Source: Marinicauda pacifica (lineage in GTDB: Bacteria > Pseudomonadota > Alphaproteobacteria > Caulobacterales > Maricaulaceae). Taken from it: a DNA stretch of 64,000 nucleotides. This document shows, one piece after another, positions 55,816-64,000 of this stretch. A program made the position numbers and the translations under genes. How positions within the stretch are numbered: the stretch's first letter is position 1; each line of letters opens with the position of its first letter. Under the pieces are notes generated by a model that made no database searches, was not told the origin of the DNA, and saw only the letters and a list, made by a program, of their open reading frames with translations. The stretch covers positions 558,501 to 622,500 of the forward strand of contig NZ_SRXV01000001.1 in NCBI RefSeq assembly GCF_004793635.1, written 5' to 3'.

Positions 55816-56601
55816 ATGGAAAACGTCGTTAGCATGAGCCGCCGCCAGCTGGTGCGCGGACTGGCGACCGGAAGCGTCGTCGCCTTCGCCGCGGGCTGCG
55901 CAGAGAACACGGCGCTGGGCCGCAGCCAGCTGATGCTGGTTTCGGAGGAGCAGATCGCGCAGTTGTCTGCACAGGCCTGGCAGCAATCGCTCCAGCGCGA
56001 ACGCATTAGCCGCGATCCCCAGCTTAACGCGCGCGTCGAGCGCGTGGGCGCGCGCGTAACGCGTGCCTCCGGTCTGAACTATCCGTGGGAATATGTGGTG
56101 TTCGATTCCGATCAGGAAAACGCGTGGGTCCTGCCAGGCGGCAAGGTCGCCTTCTATCGCGGCATCCTGGAAACCATGGAAAATGACGACCAGATCGCCA
56201 CGGTGATGGGGCATGAGGCGGCCCACCTTGCCGGGCGCCACGCGGCAGAGCGCGCGTCCCAGCAACAGGCTGCAGGCATCGGTCTGGGCCTGGCCTCGGT
56301 CGCGCTCGATGCGGGCGATGTGGAGAATACCGCGCAATGGGCTGCAATTCTGGGCGCCGGGGTGACCTTCGGCGTCATCCTGCCCTATTCGCGGCGCCAC
56401 GAGCTGGAAGCGGACCGTCTCGGCGTCGAGTACATGGCGCGCGCCGGCTATGATCCGCGTCAGGCCCTGCGTTTCTGGGAAAGCAAGGCGGCCCAGAGCG
56501 CCGGCCGCAATGCCACGCCGGAATTTGCCTCGACGCACCCGTCCGATGCGACCCGGATCGCGGCGTTGCGCCAGTACCTCGCCGAGCAGAATTACATCTA
56601 G
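55816..56601 (+). CDS. M48-family metalloprotease, lipoprotein
   Basis: A 261-residue zinc peptidase of the M48 family (LoiP/YcaL-like). The signal RRQLVRGLATGSVVAFAAGC has a lipobox ending in Cys28, with a preceding twin arginine that may hint at Tat export. The zinc motif is H133-E-A-A-H137 in VMGHEAAHLAGRHAAE, with the third ligand glutamate in RRHELEADRLGVEYM. STHPSDATRIAAL near the end is family-typical. ATG 55816 follows GAGGG; an upstream in-frame ATG at 55774 would spoil the signal. Likely degrades misfolded outer-membrane proteins. Confidence 0.92.
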   Translation: MENVVSMSRRQLVRGLATGSVVAFAAGCAENTALGRSQLMLVSEEQIAQLSAQAWQQSLQRERISRDPQLNARVERVGARVTRASGLNYPWEYVVFDSDQENAWVLPGGKVAFYRGILETMENDDQIATVMGHEAAHLAGRHAAERASQQQAAGIGLGLASVALDAGDVENTAQWAAILGAGVTFGVILPYSRRHELEADRLGVEYMARAGYDPRQALRFWESKAAQSAGRNATPEFASTHPSDATRIAALRQYLAEQNYI

Positions 56602-56719
56602 CTTGCGATCCGGTGGCGCGAGTGCAAGAGGGCGGGGTGACCCTCTTGCGCCGCGCAGCGCCCGGCGATAGTTTCCGCCGCCTCGCTGACGGGATCAAAT
56701 GCGTCCCCGCGAGGCGTGT

Positions 56720-56796
56720 GCCGCCTTAGCTCAGTTGGTTAGAGCGCTAGATTGTGGATCTAGAGGTCTCTGGTTCGATTCCAGAAGGCGGTACCA
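56720..56796 (+). tRNA. tRNA-His (anticodon GUG)
   Basis: Acceptor GCCGCCT (56720-56726) pairs with AGGCGGT (56786-56792), leaving a G1:U72 pair; A73 and CCA (56794-56796) follow. Anticodon stem CTAGA/TCTAG holds loop TTGTGGA with GTG. The base before G1 is T, so no encoded G-1 is present, as in alphaproteobacterial tRNA-His. Confidence 0.97.
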
Positions 56797-56967
56797 TTTT
56801 TCTTTCAAGACTTTAGCTGGTGTTCGGAACCGGGCATTCCGAACCGCGCGTCTCCTTCGGACGGGCGTGAGTCCGGCTCGCTCAATTCGCCTCGCCGCCG
56901 GCGATCGCGAGATGGCTTGGCGATGCGGTCCGTGCTAAATGCGGGTCGGGACAACCGGGGCGGGCAC

Positions 56968-57990
56968 ATGCAGGATCGGGTCGATAAGCTTCAGTCTCTC
57001 AGCATTGATCGGAGCGGGGAGGAGCAGCGCGGCGGTGGAGTGCCGGTTGTGGCGGTGCTGGTCCTCGCGCTGGTTGCGGCCGGACTCGGCCTGGCTGCGG
57101 GATGGCTTCTGTCTCCCGAGGCACCGCAGGGCGAGGTGCGCACAGACGCCCCGGCGGATGCATCGGGTACAACCGCGCCCCCCGTGGCGGCAGCATCGGC
57201 ACCGCGGTCGCGCGGGCTGGTGGCGTCAGGCTATGTCGTCGCACGCCGTCAGGCCACGGTGTCGGCCGAGATCACAGGGCGCATCCGTGACGTTCTGATC
57301 GAGGAGGGCGCGCGCGTCGAGGCGGGCGAGGTGCTGGCACGTCTCGACGATGACCGGGCGCGGCTCGATCTGGAACTGCTGGAGACCCAGGCCCGTGCGG
57401 CGCACCTGCGCGTGGACGCGCTGCAAGCCCAGCTCGCCGAGGCGCGTACGGTGTCCGACCGCGCCCGGCGTCTGCAGGAGCGCGGTTTCGGTCCCGTCGC
57501 CGCGGCCACGGCCGCTCAGGCCCAGGTCGACAGCCTCTCCGCTCAGCTCTCCGCGTCCCAGGCGGATGCCGCCGCCGCCGACGTGCGGGTGGCCAACCAG
57601 CGCGACCTGGTCGAGCGCCACGTGGTGCGCGCGCCGTTCGCGGGTGTCGTCATCGCGAAGAATGCGCAAGTGGGCGAGATTCTTTCACCGGTTTCGGCCG
57701 GAGGCGGGTTCACCCGGACGGGTGTCGCCACCCTCGTGGACATGGGATCGCTTGAACTCGAAATCGACGTCAACGAAGGCCAGATCCAGCGCATTCGTCC
57801 CGGTCAGCCGGTCGAGGCCGTGCTGGACGCCTACCCGGACTGGGATGTTCCCGCGGTGGTCGAGGCGATCATACCGACGGCCGATCGGAGCCGGGCGACG
57901 ATCCAGGTGCGCGTCAGATTTCTTGAACTCGATCCGCGCCTTCTGCCCGATATGGCCGCCCGGGTCACTTTTATCGAAAATGGCGAGTAA
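56968..57990 (+). CDS. Periplasmic adaptor (HlyD/MacA-type) of an ABC export system
   Basis: A 340-residue membrane-fusion protein. One N-terminal helix (about 25-48, VVAVLVLALVAAGLGLAAGWLL) anchors it. Then come the first half of a lipoyl/barrel-sandwich domain (GLVASGYVVARRQATVSAEITGRI), a coiled-coil hairpin (about 118-210, Ala/Gln/Arg-rich), the second half (VVRAPFAGVVIAKNAQVGEILSPV) and a beta-barrel. ATG 56968 gives the shortest sensible cytoplasmic lead. It is 75 bases before an ATPase gene and two permeases, completing a MacAB-like exporter apart from an outer membrane channel, which is not in the window. Confidence 0.9.
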   Translation: MQDRVDKLQSLSIDRSGEEQRGGGVPVVAVLVLALVAAGLGLAAGWLLSPEAPQGEVRTDAPADASGTTAPPVAAASAPRSRGLVASGYVVARRQATVSAEITGRIRDVLIEEGARVEAGEVLARLDDDRARLDLELLETQARAAHLRVDALQAQLAEARTVSDRARRLQERGFGPVAAATAAQAQVDSLSAQLSASQADAAAADVRVANQRDLVERHVVRAPFAGVVIAKNAQVGEILSPVSAGGGFTRTGVATLVDMGSLELEIDVNEGQIQRIRPGQPVEAVLDAYPDWDVPAVVEAIIPTADRSRATIQVRVRFLELDPRLLPDMAARVTFIENGE

Positions 57991-58065
57991 GCAATATACA
58001 GGCCCGAACCAGCTGAGCTAAGGTTCTGACAAGAGTACAGGTCAGGCAAGGGGGTTGGTCGGCAG

Positions 58066-58773
58066 ATGACCGAGGATTTACGTCAAGACACGCTCTACCA
58101 GCTCGACCACGTATCGAAGTCGTATACGCGCGGGAAAGAACGGGTCGACATTTTCACCGATCTGACCATGCAGATCGGCCGGGGCGAATTTATCGCCATC
58201 ATGGGGCCGTCCGGCTCGGGCAAGACGACCATTCTCAACCTGCTCGGCGGGATCGATCGTCCGAGCGCGGGCGAGATCGCGTTCAAGGGCCAGCGCATCG
58301 ATAATCTTGGCCAGGGCAAGCTGGCCACCTGGCGCGCGCACAATGTCGGCTTCATTTTCCAGTTCTACAATCTGATGCCGACTCTTACCGCCATCGAGAA
58401 TGTCGAGTTGCCGCTTCTCCTTCTCAAGATGAGCGGCAAGGAGCGCCGGCGCCGGGCTGAGACGGCGCTTGATATCGTGGGGATCGCGGATCGGGCCGGG
58501 CACAAGCCGCGCCAGCTCTCCGGCGGTCAGCAACAGCGCGTGGCGATCGCGCGTGCCATCGTCGCCGATCCTGCGGTGCTCATGTGCGACGAACCGACAG
58601 GCGATCTGGACCGGGAGTCGGCCAACTCGGTGCTGGAAACCCTTCAACTGCTCAACACCGAGCTTGGCAAGACCATTGTCATGGTGACGCACGACCCTGC
58701 AGCGGCGAGCTTCGCGAAGAAAGAGCTCCATCTCGACAAGGGCCGCTTCGTTGAGCGGGAGGCGCTGGCATGA
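58066..58773 (+). CDS. ABC transporter ATP-binding protein (MacB/LolD type)
   Basis: A 235-residue ATPase with Walker A GPSGSGKTTILNLLGG, Q-loop FIFQFYNLMPTLTAIENVELPL (typical of the LolD/MacB/FtsE group), signature LSGGQQQRVAIARAI, Walker B VLMCDEPTGDLD and the H-loop VTHDP. It powers the two FtsX-type permeases encoded directly after it, the first overlapping by four bases (ATGA). Confidence 0.95.
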   Translation: MTEDLRQDTLYQLDHVSKSYTRGKERVDIFTDLTMQIGRGEFIAIMGPSGSGKTTILNLLGGIDRPSAGEIAFKGQRIDNLGQGKLATWRAHNVGFIFQFYNLMPTLTAIENVELPLLLLKMSGKERRRRAETALDIVGIADRAGHKPRQLSGGQQQRVAIARAIVADPAVLMCDEPTGDLDRESANSVLETLQLLNTELGKTIVMVTHDPAAASFAKKELHLDKGRFVEREALA

Positions 58774-59927
58774 ACCGCGCCACGCTGGTTCGCAAATCGC
58801 TCTTCCGCAAGAAGGTGCGCGCGATCCTGCTGATCCTGTCTATCGCCATCGCCTTCTTCATCTTCGGAGCGCTCGGCGCTTTCTACAAGGCGTTCAATTC
58901 CGGGGTCGAGGTGGCTGCCGCAGACCGGCTCGTGACGGTGAACAAGATCAATTTCACGGTCACCATGCCGCTGGCCTATCAGGCCCGGGTCGCCCAGGTC
59001 GAGGGCGTGCGTAATGTCAGCCATGCCAGCTGGTTTGGCGGCTATTACCAGGAACCGCAGAATTTCGTGCAGACGTTTGCCGTCGATCCGGAGACGTATC
59101 TGATTGCCTATGATGAACTGACCCTCCCGCCCGAGCAGCGCGAAGCCTTTCTGACTGACCGGACCTGTCTTGCGGCGGGCCGGGCATTGGCCAATCAGTA
59201 TGGCTGGAGCCTCGGCGACCGGATTCCGTTGCTCAGCAACATCTGGCAGCAACAGGACGGCAGTTCGGCCTGGGACTTCACGATCTGCGCGATCTTCGAC
59301 GCCGACGATGACGCGGTACCGACGAATTATGCGATTTTCCACTACGACTATTTCAACGAGACCCTGGCCTTCAATCGGGACCAGCTGGGCTGGCTGATCG
59401 TGAGCACAACCGATCCGGCCCTGAACGCCGAAGTCTCCCAGGCAATCGACGCGCTGTTCGCCAACTCACCTGCAGAGACCGAGACCACAACCGAGGCTGC
59501 CTTCACGCAGGCCTTCCTGGAGCAGATCGGCAATATCGGTCTGATCCTGACCTCGGTGATCGGCGCGGCGTTCGCGACCATTCTCATGATCGTGGGCACA
59601 ACCATGGTGCTCGCCGTCGACGAGCGGACCAAGGAGATCGCGGTGATGAAGACCCTCGGCTTCACCGCGCCGTCGATCTTCGCGATGACCCTCGGGGAGG
59701 TATTCCTGCTCAGCCTGCTCGGCGGGCTGATCGGACTCGGGCTCGCCTGGACCCTGGTCAGTCTGGCTGCAGAGTCTCTGGCCGGTTTCATTCCTGGGCT
59801 CGGCATCTCGCTCGACATCGCACTCATTGCGCTGGCTCTGATGGTAGGCTTGGCCCTGCTCACGGGTCTGTTACCGGCCATGCGCGCGATGAACGTGCAG
59901 ATATCGACCGCACTCGGAAAGTTGTGA
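58770..59927 (+). CDS. FtsX-type ABC transporter permease 1
   Basis: A 385-residue permease with the MacB/FtsX layout: TM1 at about 18-38, a periplasmic domain of about 220 residues, then three helices (about 260-285, 305-335, 350-375). The cytoplasmic loop between TM2 and TM3 has VDERTKEIAVMKTLGFTAPS, the usual ATPase-contact region. It overlaps the ATPase gene by four bases and the second permease gene by four, so the subunits are made together and probably form a heterodimer. Confidence 0.92.
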   Translation: MNRATLVRKSLFRKKVRAILLILSIAIAFFIFGALGAFYKAFNSGVEVAAADRLVTVNKINFTVTMPLAYQARVAQVEGVRNVSHASWFGGYYQEPQNFVQTFAVDPETYLIAYDELTLPPEQREAFLTDRTCLAAGRALANQYGWSLGDRIPLLSNIWQQQDGSSAWDFTICAIFDADDDAVPTNYAIFHYDYFNETLAFNRDQLGWLIVSTTDPALNAEVSQAIDALFANSPAETETTTEAAFTQAFLEQIGNIGLILTSVIGAAFATILMIVGTTMVLAVDERTKEIAVMKTLGFTAPSIFAMTLGEVFLLSLLGGLIGLGLAWTLVSLAAESLAGFIPGLGISLDIALIALALMVGLALLTGLLPAMRAMNVQISTALGKL

Positions 59928-61111
59928 CCGCCATGTTCCGCCAGAGTCTTGCCGTCACCCTGATCAATCTGAAATCCATCCCGCAACGCCCGGGCATGTC
60001 GATCGCCACGATCATTTCAGTCGCGCTGGTCGTCGGCGTCCTTCTCGGATTCTCCGCGATGGCGAACGGGTTCCGCGCAACGGTGCAGGGAACCGGCTCG
60101 CAGGACGTCGCGATCTTTCTGCGGTCCGGCGCCCAGGCCGAACTCAATAGCGGCCTGTCGCGCGACGAGGTCCGTCTGATCGAGGAGGCGCCGGGGCTGG
60201 CGCGTGACTCCGGCGGCGAGGCGATCGCCTCGGCCGAGCTTTACGTCATTGTCGACGGAACCAAGCGGTCCTCCGGCACAGACGCCAATATCCCGCTGCG
60301 CGGCGTGGGCGAGGACGCTGCGTTGCTGCGCCAGAATTTCGAGCTGGTGGAGGGGCGCATGTTTGCGCCGGGCTCAAATGACCTTGTGGTGGGCCGCAGC
60401 GTGCAGCGCGAATTCTCCGGTTTCGAGATGGGCGAAGAGATTCGGCTCGGTAACAATAACTGGCAGATCGTCGGCGTCTTCTCGACGGGTGGCACCGTGT
60501 TCGATTCCGAGATATGGGCCGATCTTGGTGTGATCCAGAATTTATATAATCGCGGCAGCGGCGTGCAGACCGTGCGAGCCAGACTCGAAAACCCGGATGC
60601 GATCGAGCGGGTGCGGGCCTATGCTGAGAACGAGCCGCGGCTCAACCTGGATGTCCAGGCCGAGCAGGCCTATTACGCGAGCCAGGCAGGCGCGACCTCC
60701 GATCTCATCATGTATCTTGGCTGGCCGCTCTCCATCGCCATGGCGATAGGGGCCTTTGCGGGGGCCTGGAATACGCTCTACTCCTCGGTCGACCGGCGAA
60801 CCCGCGAGATCGCAACCCTGCGTGCGATCGGATTTTCCGGCTTTCCCGCCTTCGTCGGCACGATGGCCGAAGCGCTCATGCTTTCAGCGATTGGCGGACT
60901 GGTTGGCGCGGCGGCGGTCTATCTCCTGTTCAACGGGGTCAGCGCATCGACGCTCGGGGGCAGTTTTACCCAGATCGTCTTCTCTTTTGCCGTGACACCC
61001 AGCGCGATCATTGCCGGCATCGTCATGGCGCTGGTCATCGGGTTTCTGGGCGGGCTTGTTCCTGCGATCCGCGCCGCGCGCGTTCCGATCCTGGCCGTCC
61101 ACGCCGACTGA
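59924..61111 (+). CDS. FtsX-type ABC transporter permease 2
   Basis: A 395-residue second permease with the same design: TM1 at about 25-48, a periplasmic domain of about 220 residues and three C-terminal helices, with VDRRTREIATLRAIGFSGFPA as the contact loop. The start is GTG 59924, overlapping the previous stop (GTGA), or ATG 59933. Together with the preceding genes it forms a complete inner-membrane ABC exporter. The substrate is unknown; lipoprotein, lipid or antimicrobial-peptide export are all possible for this type. Confidence 0.92.
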   Translation: MTAMFRQSLAVTLINLKSIPQRPGMSIATIISVALVVGVLLGFSAMANGFRATVQGTGSQDVAIFLRSGAQAELNSGLSRDEVRLIEEAPGLARDSGGEAIASAELYVIVDGTKRSSGTDANIPLRGVGEDAALLRQNFELVEGRMFAPGSNDLVVGRSVQREFSGFEMGEEIRLGNNNWQIVGVFSTGGTVFDSEIWADLGVIQNLYNRGSGVQTVRARLENPDAIERVRAYAENEPRLNLDVQAEQAYYASQAGATSDLIMYLGWPLSIAMAIGAFAGAWNTLYSSVDRRTREIATLRAIGFSGFPAFVGTMAEALMLSAIGGLVGAAAVYLLFNGVSASTLGGSFTQIVFSFAVTPSAIIAGIVMALVIGFLGGLVPAIRAARVPILAVHAD

Positions 61112-61180
61112 CGGGGCGCGCCCGGCGCTCTGCCAGGGGCGAACGCGGACGCGGATTGTGAAACCTTTCAAACCGATGGC

Positions 61181-61210
61181 TTGACCGGCCAATGCTCCCC
61201 GCCCTACTAA
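61181..61210 (+). promoter_or_regulatory. Candidate promoter of the cobalamin riboswitch transcript
   Basis: TTGACC (61181-61186) and TACTAA (61205-61210) are spaced by 18 bases, fitting a sigma-70-type promoter whose transcript would start at about 61217, just before the riboswitch. Confidence 0.55.
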
Positions 61211-61218
61211 GCGCGCTG

Positions 61219-61402
61219 ACGGTCCCGTGCGAGCGGGCTAAGAGGGAACGCCGGAAAAGAGCCTTTTGGCTCTTAAAACCGGGGCTGTACCCGCAACTGT
61301 CAGCAGCGAGCCGCGCACCACAGCGCCACTGGAATCGATCGATTCCGGGAAGGCGGTGTTAGCGGCCACGACCTGTGAGCCAGGAGACCTGCCGTCAGGT
61401 CG
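61219..61402 (+). ncRNA. Cobalamin (adenosylcobalamin) riboswitch
   Basis: The leader upstream of btuB has the conserved parts of a cobalamin riboswitch in order: GGTCCCGTGCGAGCGGGC, AAGAGGGAA, a hairpin AAGAGCC/GGCTCTT, GGGGCTGTACCCGC, GCAACTGTCAGC, GCGCCACTGG, GGGAAGGCG and the B12 box GAGCCAGGAGACCTGCC (61377-61393). When bound to cobalamin it should lower expression of btuB and the genes behind it. Confidence 0.95.
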
Positions 61403-61561
61403 CACCACCGGGAGCGGGAAAACTCCAAGGGTGGCGCGCGGGACTTTCCGTGTGCAGCGACGCGAGAGCGCGAGGGCGCCCGCCGGGTTTCCGGCGGTGT
61501 GCGCGTGTCTGTTTCGTGGTCGCGAACCGCTCCTTCGCGGCCTCCACGGGGACGACCCATT
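61403..61561 (+). other. Leader between riboswitch and btuB
   Basis: The 159 bases after the B12 box presumably form the expression platform. A GC hairpin CCGCCGG-GTTT-CCGGCGG lies around 61479-61497 with no following T-run, so translational rather than transcriptional control seems more likely. No gene is evident. Confidence 0.5.
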
Positions 61562-63370
61562 ATGAAGTCTGTTTTCTATACCGCTCTATTGAGTGCGGTT
61601 TTCGCGACGCCGGCCTACTCCCAGACGCTCGACACGAGCGACACCATCATCGTGACGGGGACGAGGCTCGACACACCGGCCTCTGAAACCGGGACTGCCG
61701 TCGCGGTGATCGGCGAGGCGGAACTCGAACGCACCGCCTTCGCTCTGGACGCGATCGCGACGGCGCCGGGTGTGACGGTCAACCAGAACGGCGCATTCGG
61801 CGGGGCCGCCACGGTGCGTATCCGCGGGGCTGCCAGCGAGCAGACCCTGGTGCTGATCGATTCAGTGCCGGTCAACGACCCGACCTCGCCGGGCGGGGGC
61901 TATGACTTTGCCAGCCTCGACACCGCGCAGATCGAGCGCATCGAACTGCTTCGCGGGGCGCAATCGACCCTGTGGGGGACCGATGCCATTGGCGGCGTGG
62001 TCAACATCGTGACCAAGCGTGCTGCGCCCGGCCTCGGTGTGACCGGTTTTGCCGAGGCGGGTAGCTTCGGCACGGTGCGCGGCGGTGCTGCCATAGAGGG
62101 TGGCTTCGAGCAGGGCGATTTCCGTCTGGGGGCGAGCGCGGTGTCGAGCGACGGCATCTCCAAGGCCGACGAGGCCGATGGCAATACCGAAGACGATGGC
62201 TATGACGCCGTGACCCTGGCGGGCCGCGGACGCTACGAGCTGGGCTTCGGCGAGCTTGCCGCAACGGTGCGCTATGTCGACTCGGAGACCGAGTTCGACT
62301 CCTACGGGGCCGTGACCGGGACCCAGGACGGAGATGAGGTGAGCAAGACGACGCAGCTCTCCGGCGCGCTGACCTTCACCAATACCGCCTTCTCCGGCGC
62401 GCTCGAGACCATGATCCAGGTCGCCGCGGCCGACATCGACCGCGAGAGCTTTACCAATGGCGTTTCGTCTTTCGGGTCGCAGGGGGAGCGCCAGGTCTAC
62501 CGGTATCAGGGGACCTGGAACCTGACCGAGGATCATCGCCTGGCTTTCGGGGCCGAACGCGAGGACAGCTCGGCGGGCGGGGACTCCTCCACGATCGATG
62601 GCGTCTTCGTGCTGCTTGAGCTGCAGCCTCTGGATGGTCTGGTTCTGACAGGCGGGGTCCGCCACGACGAGGCCGATCGCTTCGGCGCGGAGACGACCGG
62701 CAAGTTTGCCGTATCCTGGCAGCTGACCGATCAGGTTCGCCTGCGCGGCACTGCCGGGACGGGCTTCAAGGCGCCGACCCTGTTCCAGACCACCTATGTC
62801 TGCTGCGGGGCGACAGAGCCGAACGCGGACCTGCGTGCCGAGACGAGCGAAGGCTTCGATGTCGGCGTGGAATACACGCTGGCCGGGGGACGCGCCGCGG
62901 TCGAGGCGACCTATTTCGACCAGACGGTCGAAAACCAGATCGGCTTCTCTTTCGCGGTCGGCGGCTACGAGAACATCGCCCGGGTCGACACAAAGGGTGT
63001 GGAGCTTGCGGCCCGATTTGCGATTACCGAGGCCTGGTCGCTGGCGGGCAATTATACCTATATCGAGGCCGAGGACGGGCAGGGCGGCGGGCTGATCCGC
63101 CTGCCGGAGCATTCCGCATATGGCGAGCTCGCCTATGATGGGGGACGCTGGGGCGGTGCGCTGAGCGTGCGTCATAATGGCGAGGAACAGGACAGTCTGG
63201 GCCCGGTGGACGCCTGGACGCGGCTGGATGCCTCCGCTCGCTATGATCTCACCGACCGGATGCAGCTCTATGTCCGCGGAGAGAACCTGACCGATGAGCA
63301 ATATCAGCAGGTCTTCGGATATGGCACGCCGGGGCTCTCGGGCTATGTCGGCGTCAGGCTGACACGTTGA
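61562..63370 (+). CDS. btuB: TonB-dependent vitamin B12 receptor BtuB
   Basis: A 602-residue outer-membrane transporter for cobalamin. After the signal peptide (MKSVFYTALLSAVFATPAYS) comes the TonB box region DTIIVTGTRL, a plug domain (AVIGEAELERTAFALDAIATAPGV, VRIRGAASEQTLVLIDSVPVN, IERIELLRGAQSTLWGTDAIGG) and a beta-barrel ending in YVGVRLTR with hydrophobic alternation. The plug sequence and the riboswitch upstream both support B12 or cobinamide as substrate. The TGA overlaps the TTG start of the next gene by four bases. Confidence 0.95.
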   Translation: MKSVFYTALLSAVFATPAYSQTLDTSDTIIVTGTRLDTPASETGTAVAVIGEAELERTAFALDAIATAPGVTVNQNGAFGGAATVRIRGAASEQTLVLIDSVPVNDPTSPGGGYDFASLDTAQIERIELLRGAQSTLWGTDAIGGVVNIVTKRAAPGLGVTGFAEAGSFGTVRGGAAIEGGFEQGDFRLGASAVSSDGISKADEADGNTEDDGYDAVTLAGRGRYELGFGELAATVRYVDSETEFDSYGAVTGTQDGDEVSKTTQLSGALTFTNTAFSGALETMIQVAAADIDRESFTNGVSSFGSQGERQVYRYQGTWNLTEDHRLAFGAEREDSSAGGDSSTIDGVFVLLELQPLDGLVLTGGVRHDEADRFGAETTGKFAVSWQLTDQVRLRGTAGTGFKAPTLFQTTYVCCGATEPNADLRAETSEGFDVGVEYTLAGGRAAVEATYFDQTVENQIGFSFAVGGYENIARVDTKGVELAARFAITEAWSLAGNYTYIEAEDGQGGGLIRLPEHSAYGELAYDGGRWGGALSVRHNGEEQDSLGPVDAWTRLDASARYDLTDRMQLYVRGENLTDEQYQQVFGYGTPGLSGYVGVRLTR

Positions 63371-64000
63371 TACGGTTGAGAACCCTACTGGCGGCGGCGC
63401 TTGGCGCCGCCGCCCTTGCCGGCCCGTCCCAGGGGAGCGAGCCCGCCCGCCCGCGCGTGGTGTCGCTCGACTATTGCGCCGATCAATACGTTCTTGCCCT
63501 CGCCGATGACGACCAGATTCTGGGAATCTCCACCGGGCCGGACGATGCCTACAGCGCCATGCGGTCGCACGCAGCCGGCAAGCCGCGCATTCGCGAGGCG
63601 GCCGAGGATGTGATCGCGCTGGAGCCGGACCTTGTTGTACGCAGTTTTGGCGGTGGAACCCGGGCGCGTACCTTCTACGAGCGTCTGGGCATTCCGGTGC
63701 ACGATCTCGGATTTGCTCAGTCGTTCGACGATATCCGGCAGACCGTCACCGCGACGGCGCAGGCGCTCGGTCAACCCGAGCGTGGCGCGGCGCTGATTGC
63801 GCAGATGGATGCGGCGCTGCTGGCGGCGGGCGAGCAAACCACCGAGGACCGCCCGGCCGTGCTCTATGTGACTCCCGGCGGGGTCACGAGCGGAGCCGGG
63901 ACCCTGGTGCACGAGATTCTGGTCGCGGCGGGGTTCGAGAATGTCGCCGCGCGCGGAGGTGCGAGCGGCTGGCGCGACCTGCCGCTCGAGCGGCTGGTCC
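63367..64000 (+). CDS. btuF: Cobalamin ABC transporter substrate-binding protein, BtuF-like (partial)
   Basis: A frame open from TTG 63367 to the window edge encodes at least 211 residues. The N-terminus (LRTLLAAALGAAALAGPSQG) is a signal peptide. RPRVVSLDYCADQYVLALADDDQILGIS is the start of a periplasmic binding protein domain of the BtuF/FecB type, followed by DVIALEPDLVVRSFGGG and YERLGIPVHDLGF. The gene overlaps btuB by four bases (TTGA). Position behind btuB and the riboswitch indicates cobalamin binding. The C-terminus lies outside the window. Confidence 0.88.
   Translation, partial: MIRLRTLLAAALGAAALAGPSQGSEPARPRVVSLDYCADQYVLALADDDQILGISTGPDDAYSAMRSHAAGKPRIREAAEDVIALEPDLVVRSFGGGTRARTFYERLGIPVHDLGFAQSFDDIRQTVTATAQALGQPERGAALIAQMDAALLAAGEQTTEDRPAVLYVTPGGVTSGAGTLVHEILVAAGFENVAARGGASGWRDLPLERLV

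Overview
The window is a gene-dense, GC-rich stretch of bacterial chromosome. It fits an alphaproteobacterium, most likely of the Caulobacterales/Maricaulales/Hyphomonadaceae type. The evidence is: the order serS-surE-pcm-LysM/LytM lipoprotein-yajC-secD-secF; a tRNA-His lacking the extra 5' G and carrying U72/A73; a GTTC-N7-GTTC type SOS box between uvrA and ssb; TrmFO; and short palindromic intergenic repeats of the kind common in that class. I saw no prophage, insertion sequence, CRISPR array or rRNA.

Layout. 1-7931: a co-directional run for translation, repair and export (serS, surE, pcm, two envelope lipoproteins, yajC-secD-secF, an Mth938/NDUFAF3-like gene). 7928-16102: a serine hydrolase and Fe-SOD on the minus strand, an NDUFAF6-like phytoene-synthase-fold gene, trmFO, three polytopic membrane proteins (one a CPBP protease) and an ExoD-like protein. 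16391-20059: divergent uvrA and ssb around an SOS box. 20108-23094: an ECF sigma factor operon and a secreted amidohydrolase, flanked by a 28-bp direct repeat. 23143-25787: a class D beta-lactamase, a Tat-exported kelch protein and a Cu/Zn-SOD lipoprotein. 26029-30847: gyrA, coaD and two cyclophilins. 30885-37521: a phosphodiesterase-like membrane protein, queA, a repeat-rich gap, a biotin-dependent carboxyltransferase, tgt, a PRC-barrel protein and tRNA-Lys. 37590-42982: an NTF2-like protein, recQ, a CoA-transferase and an OmpA-family porin. 43157-49570: a PLP trans-sulfuration enzyme followed by an arginine succinyltransferase pathway cluster (M20 hydrolase, astA, astD, astB). 49599-56601: phenylalanine hydroxylase, a secreted beta/gamma-crystallin, gamma-glutamyltransferase, AsmA and an M48 lipoprotein. 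56720-64000: tRNA-His, a MacA/ABC/FtsX-type export system, and a cobalamin riboswitch controlling btuB and a BtuF-like gene cut by the window edge.

How it works together. Most genes are housekeeping or envelope genes. Three clusters have an evident joint job: protein export (yajC-secD-secF), arginine/ornithine succinyl catabolism (44487-49570) and vitamin B12 uptake (61181-64000). queA and tgt both serve queuosine modification of tRNA, but a carboxyltransferase gene on the other strand lies between them.

I did not find a clearly new multi-gene system. The points most worth checking are: a Tgt that has lost two of three zinc cysteines; a co-located pair of homologues of two mitochondrial complex I assembly factors beside secDF, one with apparently lost catalytic motifs; an M20 hydrolase that may replace AstE; the repeat-flanked ECF sigma module; and a two-domain calcium-type beta/gamma-crystallin.
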